Shown: one piece after another, positions 9,454 through 18,762 of the stretch
How positions within the stretch are numbered: position 1 is the stretch's first letter
Layout of the letters: each line of letters starts with the position of its first letter
Source of the DNA: Cytophagales bacterium
GTDB lineage: Bacteria > Bacteroidota > Bacteroidia > Cytophagales > Cyclobacteriaceae
Reading direction: 5' to 3'
Assembly (NCBI GenBank): GCA_022360015.1
Contig: JAKSDQ010000062.1
Coordinates: 114,512-178,511 of the forward strand
Length of the DNA stretch: 64,000 nucleotides
The notes under the pieces: generated by a model
The model's database searches: none
What the model saw: the letters and a program-made list of their open reading frames with translations, nothing else
Told to the model about the DNA's origin: nothing
Translations under genes and position numbers: made by a program

Positions 9454-10248
9454 GTGAGAAATAAAATTGTCGTACTTTCATTGGGAGCGTTGTTAATTTT
9501 TGGGTCATTTAATGTCTTTAACACGTTCGAATACAGGGTTAAAAAAATCGTGATAGATGCCGGCCACGGTGGTAAAAACTGGGGTACCACCGGCAAAGTC
9601 TCCAAGGAAAAGAACATTTCACTGGCTATATCCAAAAAACTGGGCAAAATACTTAGCGAAAAAATGAGTGGTGTGGAAATCATTTTAACCCGTAACAATG
9701 ATACTTTTATTGGTTTGGACGAACGTGCTGAAATAGCAAACAAAAACAGTGCCGACCTTTTTGTATCCATACACTGTAATTCGTCCGGCAAAAATAAATC
9801 CCCGCATGTAAAAGGAACCGAGACCTGGGTGATGGGTATGAACAAACTATCCTCCAACCTGGATGTGGCAAAAAGAGAGAATTCGGTCATCCTTCTGGAA
9901 GATAATTATGATGAAAAATATGAAGGCTATGACCCGGAATCTCCGGCATCCAACATCTTGTTTTCACTTTACCAGAACGCTTATCTTGAAAACAGTTTAA
10001 AACTGGCAGAAAAGATCGAATACCAGTTTGAAAACCGCGTAGGCAAAAACAGTCGGGGGGTAAAGCAGGGACCATTTTTAGTACTACATAAATCATATAT
10101 GCCAAGCGTGCTGGTGGAAGTGGGATTTTTAACCAATCCTCAGGAGGAAAAGGAATTAAATGATGACTTAAAGCAAACCTACATCGCTTCGGCCATATAC
10201 CGTGCCATCAGAGATTACAAGCAGGAGGTAGAATCCTTGAGCAAATAA
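9454..10248 (+). CDS. N-acetylmuramoyl-L-alanine amidase (Amidase_3)
   Basis: A 264-residue protein with a GTG start, an N-terminal membrane anchor or signal (VVLSLGALLIFGSFNVF) and a single Amidase_3 domain. Probable zinc ligands are His38 (in DAGHGG), Glu52 (in KEKNIS) and His107 (in SIHCNSS). The second acidic catalytic residue lies in VLVEVGFLTNP near the C terminus. It cleaves the amide bond between N-acetylmuramic acid and the stem peptide of peptidoglycan, acting in the periplasm during cell separation or remodelling. No SPOR or LysM domain is present. It is followed 62 bases later by an MCE gene, and the two probably form one transcription unit. Confidence 0.92.
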   Translation: MRNKIVVLSLGALLIFGSFNVFNTFEYRVKKIVIDAGHGGKNWGTTGKVSKEKNISLAISKKLGKILSEKMSGVEIILTRNNDTFIGLDERAEIANKNSADLFVSIHCNSSGKNKSPHVKGTETWVMGMNKLSSNLDVAKRENSVILLEDNYDEKYEGYDPESPASNILFSLYQNAYLENSLKLAEKIEYQFENRVGKNSRGVKQGPFLVLHKSYMPSVLVEVGFLTNPQEEKELNDDLKQTYIASAIYRAIRDYKQEVESLSK

Positions 10249-10310
10249 ATTTTTTTTGTGAAGTTAATAGTTTAATTTTCCGGAGGTTTAGTTAGCTAAA
10301 ATACTTTTAA

Positions 10311-11222
10311 GTGAAAATATCAAAAGAATTCAAAGTTGGATTATTAGCAGTAATTGCCGGTTCCATCTTATATATTGGATTTAATTTTTTAAAAGGAATA
10401 GATTTATTTTCAAATACCAATAAGTACTACGCTTACTACAGTAATATCGACGGGCTGGCGGTATCGAATCCGGTTACATTCAATGGGGTGAATGTGGGAA
10501 GAGTAAGTGATATAAACATTATTCAGCAACAAAATAATATTGTAGAGGTTGAACTGGAAATTCAGCAAAAGCTGATCATCGGAGAGTCAACCCAGGCAGA
10601 ATTGACCACAGATTTGCTGGGTAGTAAGTCCGTGGTGTTAAAAGTGAAAACCAATGATGTGCCCCTGGAGGCCGGTGGTACAGTTGAAGGCGTCATAGAG
10701 CAAGGTCTCATGGAAACCATCCTTGACAGCACTGATCCTCTGAAATCAACCATGGTCAATGTAAACGAGGTATTAAGAGGCTTTTCAGACTCAAAAATAA
10801 AACTTGATTCGGTACTCATAAGCTTTACCAGAACTTCGCAGAAAGTCAACGGCATGCTGGATCAAAATAGAAGGAATATTTTAAAAATAACCAGCGATTT
10901 GTCGGATTTAACCGAAATTTTGATTGATGAACAAGACGGGCTGAAACCATTGCTGGCCAATGTCAATACCATTACCGATTCGTTGAAAGTACTTGAATTA
11001 TCCCGTACTGTGGATAGCCTGAATAAAACTTTAAACGCGCTGGAAAGTACCATAGACAAGATGAGCAATGGTGATGGTTCCATGGCAAAATTCATCAATG
11101 ATGATTCATTGTACACCAACCTGAATCACACCGCTGAGTCGCTGGATCAGTTATTGGTCGACCTGAAGGAAAACCCAAAAAGATATGTGAATTTCTCCTT
11201 ATTCGGGAGAAAAGATAAATGA
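10311..11222 (+). CDS. MlaD/MCE-family lipid-transport protein
   Basis: This 303-residue protein starts at GTG. One transmembrane helix (about residues 8-28) is followed by an MCE domain (about 37-115) containing FNGVNVGRVSDI and a LLGSKSVVL motif, then a long helical region to the C terminus. It should be anchored in the inner membrane with the MCE ring in the periplasm, binding phospholipid for transport between the membranes. No MlaE permease or MlaF ATPase is adjacent, so the partners are elsewhere. Its location next to an amidase and an LPS-assembly gene fits an envelope role. The stop codon is 10 bases before the carboxylase start. Confidence 0.9.
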   Translation: MKISKEFKVGLLAVIAGSILYIGFNFLKGIDLFSNTNKYYAYYSNIDGLAVSNPVTFNGVNVGRVSDINIIQQQNNIVEVELEIQQKLIIGESTQAELTTDLLGSKSVVLKVKTNDVPLEAGGTVEGVIEQGLMETILDSTDPLKSTMVNVNEVLRGFSDSKIKLDSVLISFTRTSQKVNGMLDQNRRNILKITSDLSDLTEILIDEQDGLKPLLANVNTITDSLKVLELSRTVDSLNKTLNALESTIDKMSNGDGSMAKFINDDSLYTNLNHTAESLDQLLVDLKENPKRYVNFSLFGRKDK

Positions 11223-11232
11223 GCAAGATCAA

Positions 11233-12864
11233 ATGGCCATAGATTTGGAATTTAACAAAAATGAGGATGCTTACAAACAGCTATGTTATCAATTAAAAAC
11301 CAGTCTTGACAAAGTAAAACTAGGCGGAGGGGAAAAAAAGATCGCGAAACATCACGAAAAAGGCAAGCTGACGGCACGGGAAAGAATTGCCTATTTAACC
11401 GATGAGGGTTCGGATTTTTTAGAAATAGGAGCATTTGCCGCAGATGGTATGTATGAGGATTTTGGGGGCTGTCCATCGGCTGGCGTAGTGACTGGCATTG
11501 GATGGGTTGAGGGAAGGCAATGCGTAATTGTAGCCAATGATGCCACTGTAAAAGCCGGCGCATGGTTTCCCCTGACGGCTAAAAAGAATCTGAGGGCGCA
11601 GGAAATTTCCATAGAAAACAGGCTCCCCATTATTTATCTGGTGGATAGTGCCGGTGTGTTTTTACCCATGCAGGATGAGATATTTCCGGATAAAGAACAT
11701 TTCGGCCGCCAGTTTAGAAATAATGCCAGGATGTCTTCAATGGGTATTATCCAGATGGCTGCCATTATGGGGAGCTGCGTGGCAGGAGGGGCATACCTGC
11801 CTATTATGTCTGATGAGGCCATGATAGTCGACAAGACCGGTTCCATCTTTTTGGCCGGCTCATACCTTGTAAGAGCAGCCATCGGAGAAAATATTGATAA
11901 TGAAACACTTGGAGGTGCTACTACCCATTGTGAGATTTCAGGTGTCACAGATAACAAATATGACAATGACGAAGATTGTCTGGATGCCATCAGGGGCATT
12001 TTCGACAAAATAGGTGATTTTGAAAAAGCCGGTTTTAACCGTGCAGAGCCTGCACCCCCTAAAAAAGATGTCAACGAAATCTACGGAATTTTTCCCAAAG
12101 ACAGGGTTAAACCTTACGATACCCTGGAAATAATTGAGCGGTTGGTGGACAACTCCGAATTTGATCAGTATAAGGCACGCTATGGCCAAACTATTGTGTG
12201 TGGCGCAGCCAGAATCGACGGCTGGGCTGTTGGTATTGTAGCCAATCAAAGAAAGATTGTTAAATCCGGGAAGGGAGAGATGCAGATGGGTGGGGTGATC
12301 TATTCTGATTCTGCCGACAAGGCCGCCAGGTTTATTATGAACTGTAACCAAAGAAAAATGCCTTTGGTATTTTTACAGGACGTAAGCGGTTTTATGGTAG
12401 GTAGTAAGGCAGAACATGGCGGAATCATTAAAGATGGTGCCAAAATGGTGAATGCCATGGCTAATTCAACGGTACCTAAATTTACGATCATCATGGGAAA
12501 CTCCTACGGAGCCGGAAATTACGCAATGTGTGGCAAAGCTTATGACCCCAGGTTGATCTATGCCTGGCCTACTTCCCAGATAGCTGTCATGAGCGGAGCG
12601 GCAGCGGCCAATACACTGCTCCAAATCAAGGTGGCTGCCTCGAAGGCAAAAGGTGAACAACTTACCGACAAAGAAAAGCAGGAACATCTGAAAGAGATCA
12701 CAGACAGGTACAATCAACAGCTAAGCCCCTATTATGCTGCCAGCCGGTTATGGGTAGATGGCATCATTGATCCCCTGGAAACCAGAAAGGTGATATCCAC
12801 CGGAATTGCGGCGGCCAATCATGCCCCTGTCGATAAATTTAATGCAGGCATTATTCAAACCTAG
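11233..12864 (+). CDS. Acyl-CoA carboxylase beta subunit (carboxyltransferase), methylcrotonyl-CoA carboxylase-like
   Basis: A 543-residue crotonase-fold carboxyltransferase covering both halves of the biotin-dependent carboxyltransferase domain. Landmarks are LTARERIAYLTDEGS near residue 40, VDSAGVFLPMQ near 137, FGRQFRNNARMSSMGI, and MGSCVAGGAYLP (oxyanion region), followed in the second half by DVSGFMVG and IMGNSYGAGNYAM. These match the methylcrotonyl-CoA carboxylase beta branch better than propionyl-CoA carboxylase, implying leucine degradation, but exact substrate assignment needs phylogeny. The biotin-carrying alpha subunit is not in the window. It follows the MCE gene closely, which is probably positional rather than functional. 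Confidence 0.88.
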   Translation: MAIDLEFNKNEDAYKQLCYQLKTSLDKVKLGGGEKKIAKHHEKGKLTARERIAYLTDEGSDFLEIGAFAADGMYEDFGGCPSAGVVTGIGWVEGRQCVIVANDATVKAGAWFPLTAKKNLRAQEISIENRLPIIYLVDSAGVFLPMQDEIFPDKEHFGRQFRNNARMSSMGIIQMAAIMGSCVAGGAYLPIMSDEAMIVDKTGSIFLAGSYLVRAAIGENIDNETLGGATTHCEISGVTDNKYDNDEDCLDAIRGIFDKIGDFEKAGFNRAEPAPPKKDVNEIYGIFPKDRVKPYDTLEIIERLVDNSEFDQYKARYGQTIVCGAARIDGWAVGIVANQRKIVKSGKGEMQMGGVIYSDSADKAARFIMNCNQRKMPLVFLQDVSGFMVGSKAEHGGIIKDGAKMVNAMANSTVPKFTIIMGNSYGAGNYAMCGKAYDPRLIYAWPTSQIAVMSGAAAANTLLQIKVAASKAKGEQLTDKEKQEHLKEITDRYNQQLSPYYAASRLWVDGIIDPLETRKVISTGIAAANHAPVDKFNAGIIQT

Positions 12865-12919
12865 CACCAGTGTTTTTTAATCAATATTAATAAGCAATTT
12901 ATATGTAATTGGATAGGAA

Positions 12920-13759
12920 ATGGATAAAAAGGAGTTCAAAGCGCTGGTTTCCCTGCTGGATGATGAAGATACTGAGATCGTTGCTCATGTAGAACAAAAG
13001 ATCATCTCTTTAGGCGGTGAAATTATTCCTTATCTCGAGGAGGAATGGGAGAATAACTTTAATACAGATACACAAAGAAGAATTGAGGACCTCATTCATA
13101 CGTTACAATTTGATTTGTTAAGGGCAAAGCTGTCCGCCTGGAAGCATGCTAAAAACAGGGATTTGCTGGAGGGAATGGCCCTGGTAGCCTCCTTTCAGTA
13201 TCCGGATATAGATGTAAGTGAACTGAGAAAGGAACTGGAGCAGATCTATTATGAAGCATGGCTGCAATTCAAGCCTGAAGTGCACCCTTTTGACCAGATT
13301 AAAATTTTAAATAGCGTACTGTTCGGCAAGTTGAAATTCGGGGCGAATAACAAAAACTTTCATTCTCCGGGTAATTCGATGATCAATGTTGTTCTTCAAA
13401 CCAAAAAAGGGAACCCCCTGACCTTGTGTGTTATTTACATGCTGGTTGCCCAAAAGCTCAAGTTGCCGGTTTATGGTGTTAATTTGCCAAACCTGTTTAT
13501 TCTTACGTATAAAACCAAAGAGATACAATTCTACATTAACGCATTTAACCGGGGCCTGATTTTTACGAGGGATGATATCGATAAGTACATTTCTGAACTT
13601 TACCTCACACAAAAAGACTCATATTACGAACCTTGCTCCGACCTGGATATTATCAGAAGGGTCTTAAAAAACCTGGCCTTTGCTTTTGAAAAAATCGGTG
13701 ATCATTATAAAAGTGAAGAAATTAAAATTTTAATTACTGGCCTGGGTAATTCCGAATAA
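12920..13759 (+). CDS. SirB1-like (transglutaminase-like) protein
   Basis: A 279-residue cytoplasmic protein. The N-terminal third is helical (LLDDEDTEIVAHVEQKI, HEAT-like). The central part contains NSMINVVLQTKKGNPLTLCVIYMLVA and KLPVYGVNLPNLFIL, the hallmark of the SirB1/Transglut_core2 family. The cysteine in 'GNPLTLCVIY' sits where the family usually has Ser or Cys. Homologues are widespread but biochemically uncharacterised. No partner gene is obvious. Confidence 0.82.
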   Translation: MDKKEFKALVSLLDDEDTEIVAHVEQKIISLGGEIIPYLEEEWENNFNTDTQRRIEDLIHTLQFDLLRAKLSAWKHAKNRDLLEGMALVASFQYPDIDVSELRKELEQIYYEAWLQFKPEVHPFDQIKILNSVLFGKLKFGANNKNFHSPGNSMINVVLQTKKGNPLTLCVIYMLVAQKLKLPVYGVNLPNLFILTYKTKEIQFYINAFNRGLIFTRDDIDKYISELYLTQKDSYYEPCSDLDIIRRVLKNLAFAFEKIGDHYKSEEIKILITGLGNSE

Positions 13760-14198
13760 TACTTATTTATCTTACAGGTAATCAAACAGTTATTTCAGCA
13801 TTCCAAATGAGCCTTTATGCCTGATGATCATCGTCGACTGGCCTTGTCTATTACTTTCTGTGTATTTTTTTATTCGATTTCAGGAGCTGTATTAGCATAA
13901 AACCATAGCAGGCTGCCACTATCCCGGTTTTGCAATGCCGGGCCGATGATGGAATATCTTCAAAACGGTAAAATCCCTGCTATGGTGATTCATTCCTTCG
14001 TTATACAACACAAAGTGTCAATCCCTTGATTTTAAGTGTAATAACCTCCTGCTTTCATAATTGCCAATTAGTTATTGCATGTTAGAAAAGGCCTGTTTTT
14101 AAAGCGTTATTATGCCCTGGTTTTCGGATATTTGGAGAATTTTAGTATTTAACCTCTCTTATTATTCGGTTAACTAGGATTTTTCGAATAGTTATAAA
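13760..14198. other. Intergenic region with a nested inverted repeat
   Basis: This 439-base gap holds no convincing ORF. Its only clear structure is the inverted repeat at 13902-13986, listed separately. AT-rich sequence directly before the kinase gene probably contains its promoter, but no clean TAnnTTTG element was found. Confidence 0.5.
13902..13986. repeat. Nested inverted repeat (11-bp outer arms)
   Basis: accatagcagg at 13902-13912 is exactly complementary to cctgctatggt at 13976-13986. Between them a second hairpin has arms cccgg (13923-13927) and ccggg (13938-13942). The whole is 85 bases. It could be a structured RNA, a small non-autonomous element or chance; no target-site duplication is visible at its ends. 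Confidence 0.5.
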
Positions 14199-17100
14199 AT
14201 GGTTTATAGGAATTGGGGAAAAATTTTTATTGGAGGATTGATATTGCTTTTGCATCAATTCAGTTTTACTGCGTTAGCACAGGTCAGGAAAAAAGGCGGC
14301 CTGGACCCAATGAAAGCGTTTTCTCAATACTCTTATGACTTTTGGAATATAGAGAACGGATTACCTGACAATGTGGTTAAGGATATTGTAAAGACCGGTA
14401 ACGGCTATATCTGGATTGCCACATTTGATGGATTAGCGAGGTATGATGGCATCAAATATGATTATTTTGACAGGGACAATGTGCCTTTTTTGGCAAACAA
14501 CCAGGAAACCCTGTCTCTCTTCGAAGATCGTCATAAAAACCTTTGGATAGGGACCAATGGCTCAGGGTTTCTTAAATATGTGGCTGGTCAATTCGATACC
14601 TTAGCGGTAACGGAGCCATTCAGGACAGCTTCTGTGACGGCTTTCGCCCAGACCGCTGATGGTGCGGTTTGGGTGGGAAGTGACATCGGGCTGGGAAAAA
14701 TAGTCAATAACGAGTTTTATACCATCGAAGACTTTCCCAGCCTCAAAAACCTAACTGTCACCGACTTATTTGTCGATTCCCGGGGTGATCTCTGGATTGC
14801 CACCAAAATGGCCGGCCTGATTAAGAAATCAGAAAATTACATCGAACACTTTACCACCAAACATGGATTGATCAGTAACGCCATCAGGACCATCTACGAA
14901 GATTCGAAGAACCATCTTTGGGTAGGTTCGGATATCGGGATAATGAAGATTTATGAACACGAATTTGTTAACCTTACCCAACGATACGGACTGCTTTCGG
15001 ACAACACCAATCAATTTTTAGAGGATGGCCACGGCAATATTTTTATTGCCACAGACAATGGGTTGCTTCGGTTTTATGAGGGGGTTTTTTCCACATATGA
15101 TGAACCTAAGGGACTTCCCAACAATATTGTCACTACGTTGATGGATGATGGTGAGCAGGGAATATGGCTGGGCACCTTCAGGGGAGGAGTAGTCAGAATA
15201 AAAAATGGCAGCTTTTATAACTATGGTACTGAGGAGGGGCTGTGCTATAACGTTGTAAATACCATATTTCAGGATGGTGAAACTTATTGGATCGGTACTG
15301 AAAACGGGGTCTCAGCGTTTAGAGATGGAAAATTTCGCAATTATTTTTTTCCGGAAAATACCCTGCAGAATACAGTGAAGGATTTTTTGAAAGATTCGCA
15401 GGGAAATTTATGGGTTGCCACCTATGATGGATTATATCAATATGATGGCACATGGAATCAACGATATAACACACAAAACGGCCTCTCCGACAATGCTGCG
15501 AGGTGTTTGTTGCTGGACCGGAAGGGCCGTCTCTGGGTTGGTACCTCTGACGGGATTAATATCATTAATGATGGTAAAATTGAAATTTTAAACAACGACA
15601 ATGGTCTGCTGAATGCTCACATCCTGGCACTGATGCAGGAGCCAGGCGGAGATATATGGGTCGGGACTAACGGGGGTGGTTTGAGTTTGTATCAAAATGG
15701 CAAGATTACCAATTTTACGAAGGAAAACGGGCTGCTGGCCAATGTTGTATTTAATATTTATCAGGATCAAAAAGGAATCCTTTGGCTGGCAACGAGTAAA
15801 GGTATTTGCAGCTATGATGGCAAAGAATTCACCTTTTATCATGGAATAAATGAAATCATTAAAAAATCGGTTTTCCAGGTTTTGGAAGATGACCGGCAAA
15901 AGATGTGGTTCACCACAGCCAAAGGGATTTTTGTCATTAATAAATTTGACCTGCTCAATGCCGGCCATAGCAAAGCTTCTATCATCGACAAAGTGAAATT
16001 ATATGATAAATCATATGGTTTGAGAACCAATAGTATTACCGGTAGCTCGCGGGCTTTTGTCGATGACAAGGGAAAATTCTGGTTACCGACATTAAAAGGT
16101 GTTGCAGTGATTGATCCGAACAATATCCCTGTCAATGTCATTCCACCCAAGGTATCTATAGAGAAACTGGTAATCGATGGTCTGGAAACTTCGTTGCAAA
16201 ATGTTGTAACCATCGATCCCGGAGAAAGAAACATAGAGTTTCACTATACGGGGCTTAACTACACAGCTTCTGAAAAGATAAAATTTAAATACAAGCTCGA
16301 AAATCTGGACAAATACTGGGTGAATGCCGGTCAACGGCGTGTGGCTTATTATAACAATATTCCCCCCGGCTTCTATACATTCAAGGTAAAGGCTGCCAAT
16401 GACGATGGCATTTGGAATGAAAAATATGCCAGTGTGGAAATTGTACAGGAGACCTATTTTTATAAAACCACTTGGTTTTATGGTGTGGTAGCCTTGTTGG
16501 TGCTGGCCCTGGGTGTTTTAGGGTATTCCCTCAAAATCCGCAATTTCCGGACCATGAATCAGGAGCTATCGAAGCAGGTAGAGGAACGTACCTCGGATTT
16601 AAAAAAGCAAAAAGAGGAGTTGCAAAAAATTAATTCAAGCAAGGATAAGCTGTTGTCAATTATTTCGCATGATTTGAAGGGACCGCTGAATTCAATTAAG
16701 CAGATGCTCAACCTGCTGAGTTCAGGTAACCTGTCAGCCGATGAGTTAAAATACCTGATCGGTAATATTACCCAGGATGTGGGGGTTTCGGTTAACCTCC
16801 TCGATAACCTGTTGAACTGGGCCAGGTCACAGATGCAAGGTATTAAAGTGACAACGGTTAAAGTCGATATCTGTGAAATTACCTGTGAAACTTTCAAACT
16901 TTTTAATTATAATTTTAACAAGAAGGGAATAAAGCAAATAAATAATGTGCCACCCGGAGAGTTTGCCTACGCGGATTGTGACATGGTGAAGCTGGTCATC
17001 AGGAACCTCGTTGCCAATGCTTTGAAGTTTACCCCCGAGGGAGGCACCATATCAGTAACTTCGCAGCGTAACGGACAGTTTGTCGAAGTGGCAGTAACTG

Positions 17101-17336
17101 ACACCGGTATAGGAATCTCAGAAGATGAGATAGAAAATCTTTTCGAGGTCAAAGAAGCCTTTACCAAAATGGATAAATCCCAAGAGGTCGGCACAGGACT
17201 CGGCTTGATTTTATCTAAGGAGTTCATTGAAAAGAACGGCGGAAAGATTTGGGCTGAGAGTAAAAAGGGTGAGGGGAGTGCTTTTAAGTTTACGCTGAGG
17301 GGGCAGGGGAGAGGTGTCAGGACACCTCTCCCCTGA
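14199..17336 (+). CDS. Two-component sensor histidine kinase with Reg_prop beta-propeller and Y_Y_Y domain
   Basis: A 1045-residue membrane kinase. Order: signal peptide ending near FTALAQ (about 28); a long periplasmic sensor made of repeated 'GNLWVATYDGL'-type units, forming regulator-propeller blades (about 45-650); a Y_Y_Y domain (about 676-741); one transmembrane helix (about 759-780); a coiled linker; and a HisKA phosphoacceptor with His824 (SIISHDLKGPLNS). A HATPase_c domain follows (VIRNLVANALKFTPEGG, DTGIGIS, GTGLGLIL). Unlike typical Bacteroidota hybrid systems it has no receiver and no AraC or LuxR output domain, and no response regulator is adjacent. The ligand is unknown. The gene stands alone and its stop codon lies inside a hairpin. 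Confidence 0.93.
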   Translation: MVYRNWGKIFIGGLILLLHQFSFTALAQVRKKGGLDPMKAFSQYSYDFWNIENGLPDNVVKDIVKTGNGYIWIATFDGLARYDGIKYDYFDRDNVPFLANNQETLSLFEDRHKNLWIGTNGSGFLKYVAGQFDTLAVTEPFRTASVTAFAQTADGAVWVGSDIGLGKIVNNEFYTIEDFPSLKNLTVTDLFVDSRGDLWIATKMAGLIKKSENYIEHFTTKHGLISNAIRTIYEDSKNHLWVGSDIGIMKIYEHEFVNLTQRYGLLSDNTNQFLEDGHGNIFIATDNGLLRFYEGVFSTYDEPKGLPNNIVTTLMDDGEQGIWLGTFRGGVVRIKNGSFYNYGTEEGLCYNVVNTIFQDGETYWIGTENGVSAFRDGKFRNYFFPENTLQNTVKDFLKDSQGNLWVATYDGLYQYDGTWNQRYNTQNGLSDNAARCLLLDRKGRLWVGTSDGINIINDGKIEILNNDNGLLNAHILALMQEPGGDIWVGTNGGGLSLYQNGKITNFTKENGLLANVVFNIYQDQKGILWLATSKGICSYDGKEFTFYHGINEIIKKSVFQVLEDDRQKMWFTTAKGIFVINKFDLLNAGHSKASIIDKVKLYDKSYGLRTNSITGSSRAFVDDKGKFWLPTLKGVAVIDPNNIPVNVIPPKVSIEKLVIDGLETSLQNVVTIDPGERNIEFHYTGLNYTASEKIKFKYKLENLDKYWVNAGQRRVAYYNNIPPGFYTFKVKAANDDGIWNEKYASVEIVQETYFYKTTWFYGVVALLVLALGVLGYSLKIRNFRTMNQELSKQVEERTSDLKKQKEELQKINSSKDKLLSIISHDLKGPLNSIKQMLNLLSSGNLSADELKYLIGNITQDVGVSVNLLDNLLNWARSQMQGIKVTTVKVDICEITCETFKLFNYNFNKKGIKQINNVPPGEFAYADCDMVKLVIRNLVANALKFTPEGGTISVTSQRNGQFVEVAVTDTGIGISEDEIENLFEVKEAFTKMDKSQEVGTGLGLILSKEFIEKNGGKIWAESKKGEGSAFKFTLRGQGRGVRTPLP
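17304..17335. terminator. 15-bp perfect hairpin overlapping the kinase stop codon
   Basis: Arms at 17304-17318 and 17321-17335 are perfectly complementary with a 2-base centre. The TGA of the kinase is at 17334-17336, so the hairpin lies in its last codons. It sits between convergent genes and could serve both as a bidirectional terminator, although no T-tract follows. Confidence 0.6.
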
Positions 17337-17346
17337 CTCCTGACCC

Positions 17347-17940
17347 TCAATTCATCTTAATTACACAGCCCGTAGCCCTCGTCTTAGCGTTGCGAACAGC
17401 TTTGCCACCTAACGCAGCCACAATAGCATCACTGATATAAGCGTTGGTCACATCCTGGGGTACCTGGGGGTTATCGTCAATCGCACCATGATAAACTACC
17501 TGAAATGAATTTCCTTTTTTTGCAAGCAAAAAGGCCTCCGGGGTTTTTGTAGCGCCGAATTGTTTGCAGACTAGCTGGTTTTTATCTGCGAGATATGGAA
17601 AGGGAAACTTTTTATCCCTGGCCTTTTGAGCCATTTTTTCAATACTGTCGTCTTTGCTTTTTTCAGGATTGTTAGGATTGATCAGGAGGATTTGAAAACC
17701 CTGTCCCGCAAAACGTTTGTGGAGGTCAAGAATTCTTTGTTCATATAACTTCGAATAAGGGCAATAGTTGCTGGTAAATATCACCGCAATCACCTTTTTG
17801 TTATTAAAATCGCTCAGTGACACCTCGTTTTTGTTGACCGCATTGATTAATTTAAAATCTTTAACCCCACCCTGCTGGGAAAATACCGGAAGACTGCAGT
17901 TAAAAAATAGCAATGTTATAATAATTACTTTGTTCTGCAT
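17347..17940 (-). CDS. Secreted thioredoxin-like / redoxin protein
   Basis: A 197-residue protein with a signal peptide (IIITLLFFNCSLPVFSQ). The thioredoxin fold is shown by VIAVIFTSNYCPYSK (about 50-65), where the usual CxxC is CPYS with only the first cysteine, by the cis-proline segment TKTPEAFLL, and by the C-terminal RATGCVIK motif. These features match a Bacteroidota redoxin family whose members carry 'CPYAK'-type active sites. Additional cysteines in QLVCKQ and at the C terminus could act as resolving residues. It is likely periplasmic and acts in thiol or peroxide chemistry; the substrate is unknown. It is convergent with the kinase gene. Confidence 0.82.
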   Translation of the reverse strand: MQNKVIIITLLFFNCSLPVFSQQGGVKDFKLINAVNKNEVSLSDFNNKKVIAVIFTSNYCPYSKLYEQRILDLHKRFAGQGFQILLINPNNPEKSKDDSIEKMAQKARDKKFPFPYLADKNQLVCKQFGATKTPEAFLLAKKGNSFQVVYHGAIDDNPQVPQDVTNAYISDAIVAALGGKAVRNAKTRATGCVIKMN

Positions 17941-18041
17941 ATATATATTTTTTTTAAAGATAATGAATTATTTATCTAATATAATTCAGGGTGTAAGATA
18001 TCAAAAGACATAAAATAAAACCAATCTGAAAATTGTATTAT

Positions 18042-18680
18042 CTAATGATTGAATACCACATAGTGCCTGTCAATTTTTTGGAATTTTAACTGATAATTTT
18101 GAAACCTGTTTTCGTCAAATACGATGGAACAACTGATATTACCTTCATCATTTTTATCAAACGGTTCAATAAACAGGTGTTGCCTAAAGGTCAGCTTTTT
18201 TCTTCCGTGTATTTTGTAAAGCACCTCTTTAGCACTCCATAAAATACTTAACAGCTCGAGATCATTACCTGCAAATTCCCTTTCCGTGGCGTTTAAAAAT
18301 TTCCCGGCCACTTTTAATATTTTGCCTCTTGGCTGTTCGATATCTATGCCTACCGGTTTTTCAGTATGTATAATTGCCGTGGCAAATGGAAAGGAGTGGG
18401 AAATTGAAATGTGGGAAGAATGATTTTTGAGAAAAGGCTTATTGAATTGATCTTTCGTGATGCCGTTGAACATTAACTGCTGTCTTTGAAGCAAATACTT
18501 TACTGCTAACCGGCTTGAAAACCATTCCAGTTTTTTGCTGGCATGACTGATTAGCGCTAAGTCTTGCCTGTCATGCACATCCAACGATACCTGCCGTATA
18601 AAATCACCGATCGTTTCATCGGTTTTCCAAACTACCCAACTGGATTTGGCATTAATTTGCTCGTATTTGATTACCGGCAT
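18042..18680 (-). CDS. 4'-phosphopantetheinyl transferase superfamily protein
   Basis: A 212-residue protein of the Sfp/AcpT type. The magnesium-binding motif is seen in VGIDIEQPR and the second motif in WSAKEVLYKIHG, with ISHSFPFA before them. The enzyme moves the phosphopantetheine arm of CoA onto a serine of an acyl or peptidyl carrier protein. No polyketide or peptide synthetase lies in the window, so it probably serves housekeeping or distant carrier proteins. It is divergent from the WD40 gene with 82 bases between. Confidence 0.88.
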   Translation of the reverse strand: MPVIKYEQINAKSSWVVWKTDETIGDFIRQVSLDVHDRQDLALISHASKKLEWFSSRLAVKYLLQRQQLMFNGITKDQFNKPFLKNHSSHISISHSFPFATAIIHTEKPVGIDIEQPRGKILKVAGKFLNATEREFAGNDLELLSILWSAKEVLYKIHGRKKLTFRQHLFIEPFDKNDEGNISCSIVFDENRFQNYQLKFQKIDRHYVVFNH

Positions 18681-18762
18681 AAAGACAATCTATTTACCGT
18701 TGATAAATAGTAATTTGCTGAAATAGTTATAAATTTAGGGCAAATTAGGCCATATATGATTA

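Noticed and set aside
9378..9890. N-terminal extension of the lptD frame (170 codons upstream)
   Set aside because: It is the exact antisense of the amidase gene and has no family similarity; the signal peptide begins after it.
11233..12864. Propionyl-CoA carboxylase beta subunit
   Set aside because: The active-site segments fit the methylcrotonyl-CoA carboxylase branch better, although this is not certain without phylogeny.
15588..16234. Minus-strand open frames inside the sensor kinase
   Set aside because: Shadows of the repeated kinase propeller coding sequence; no domain.
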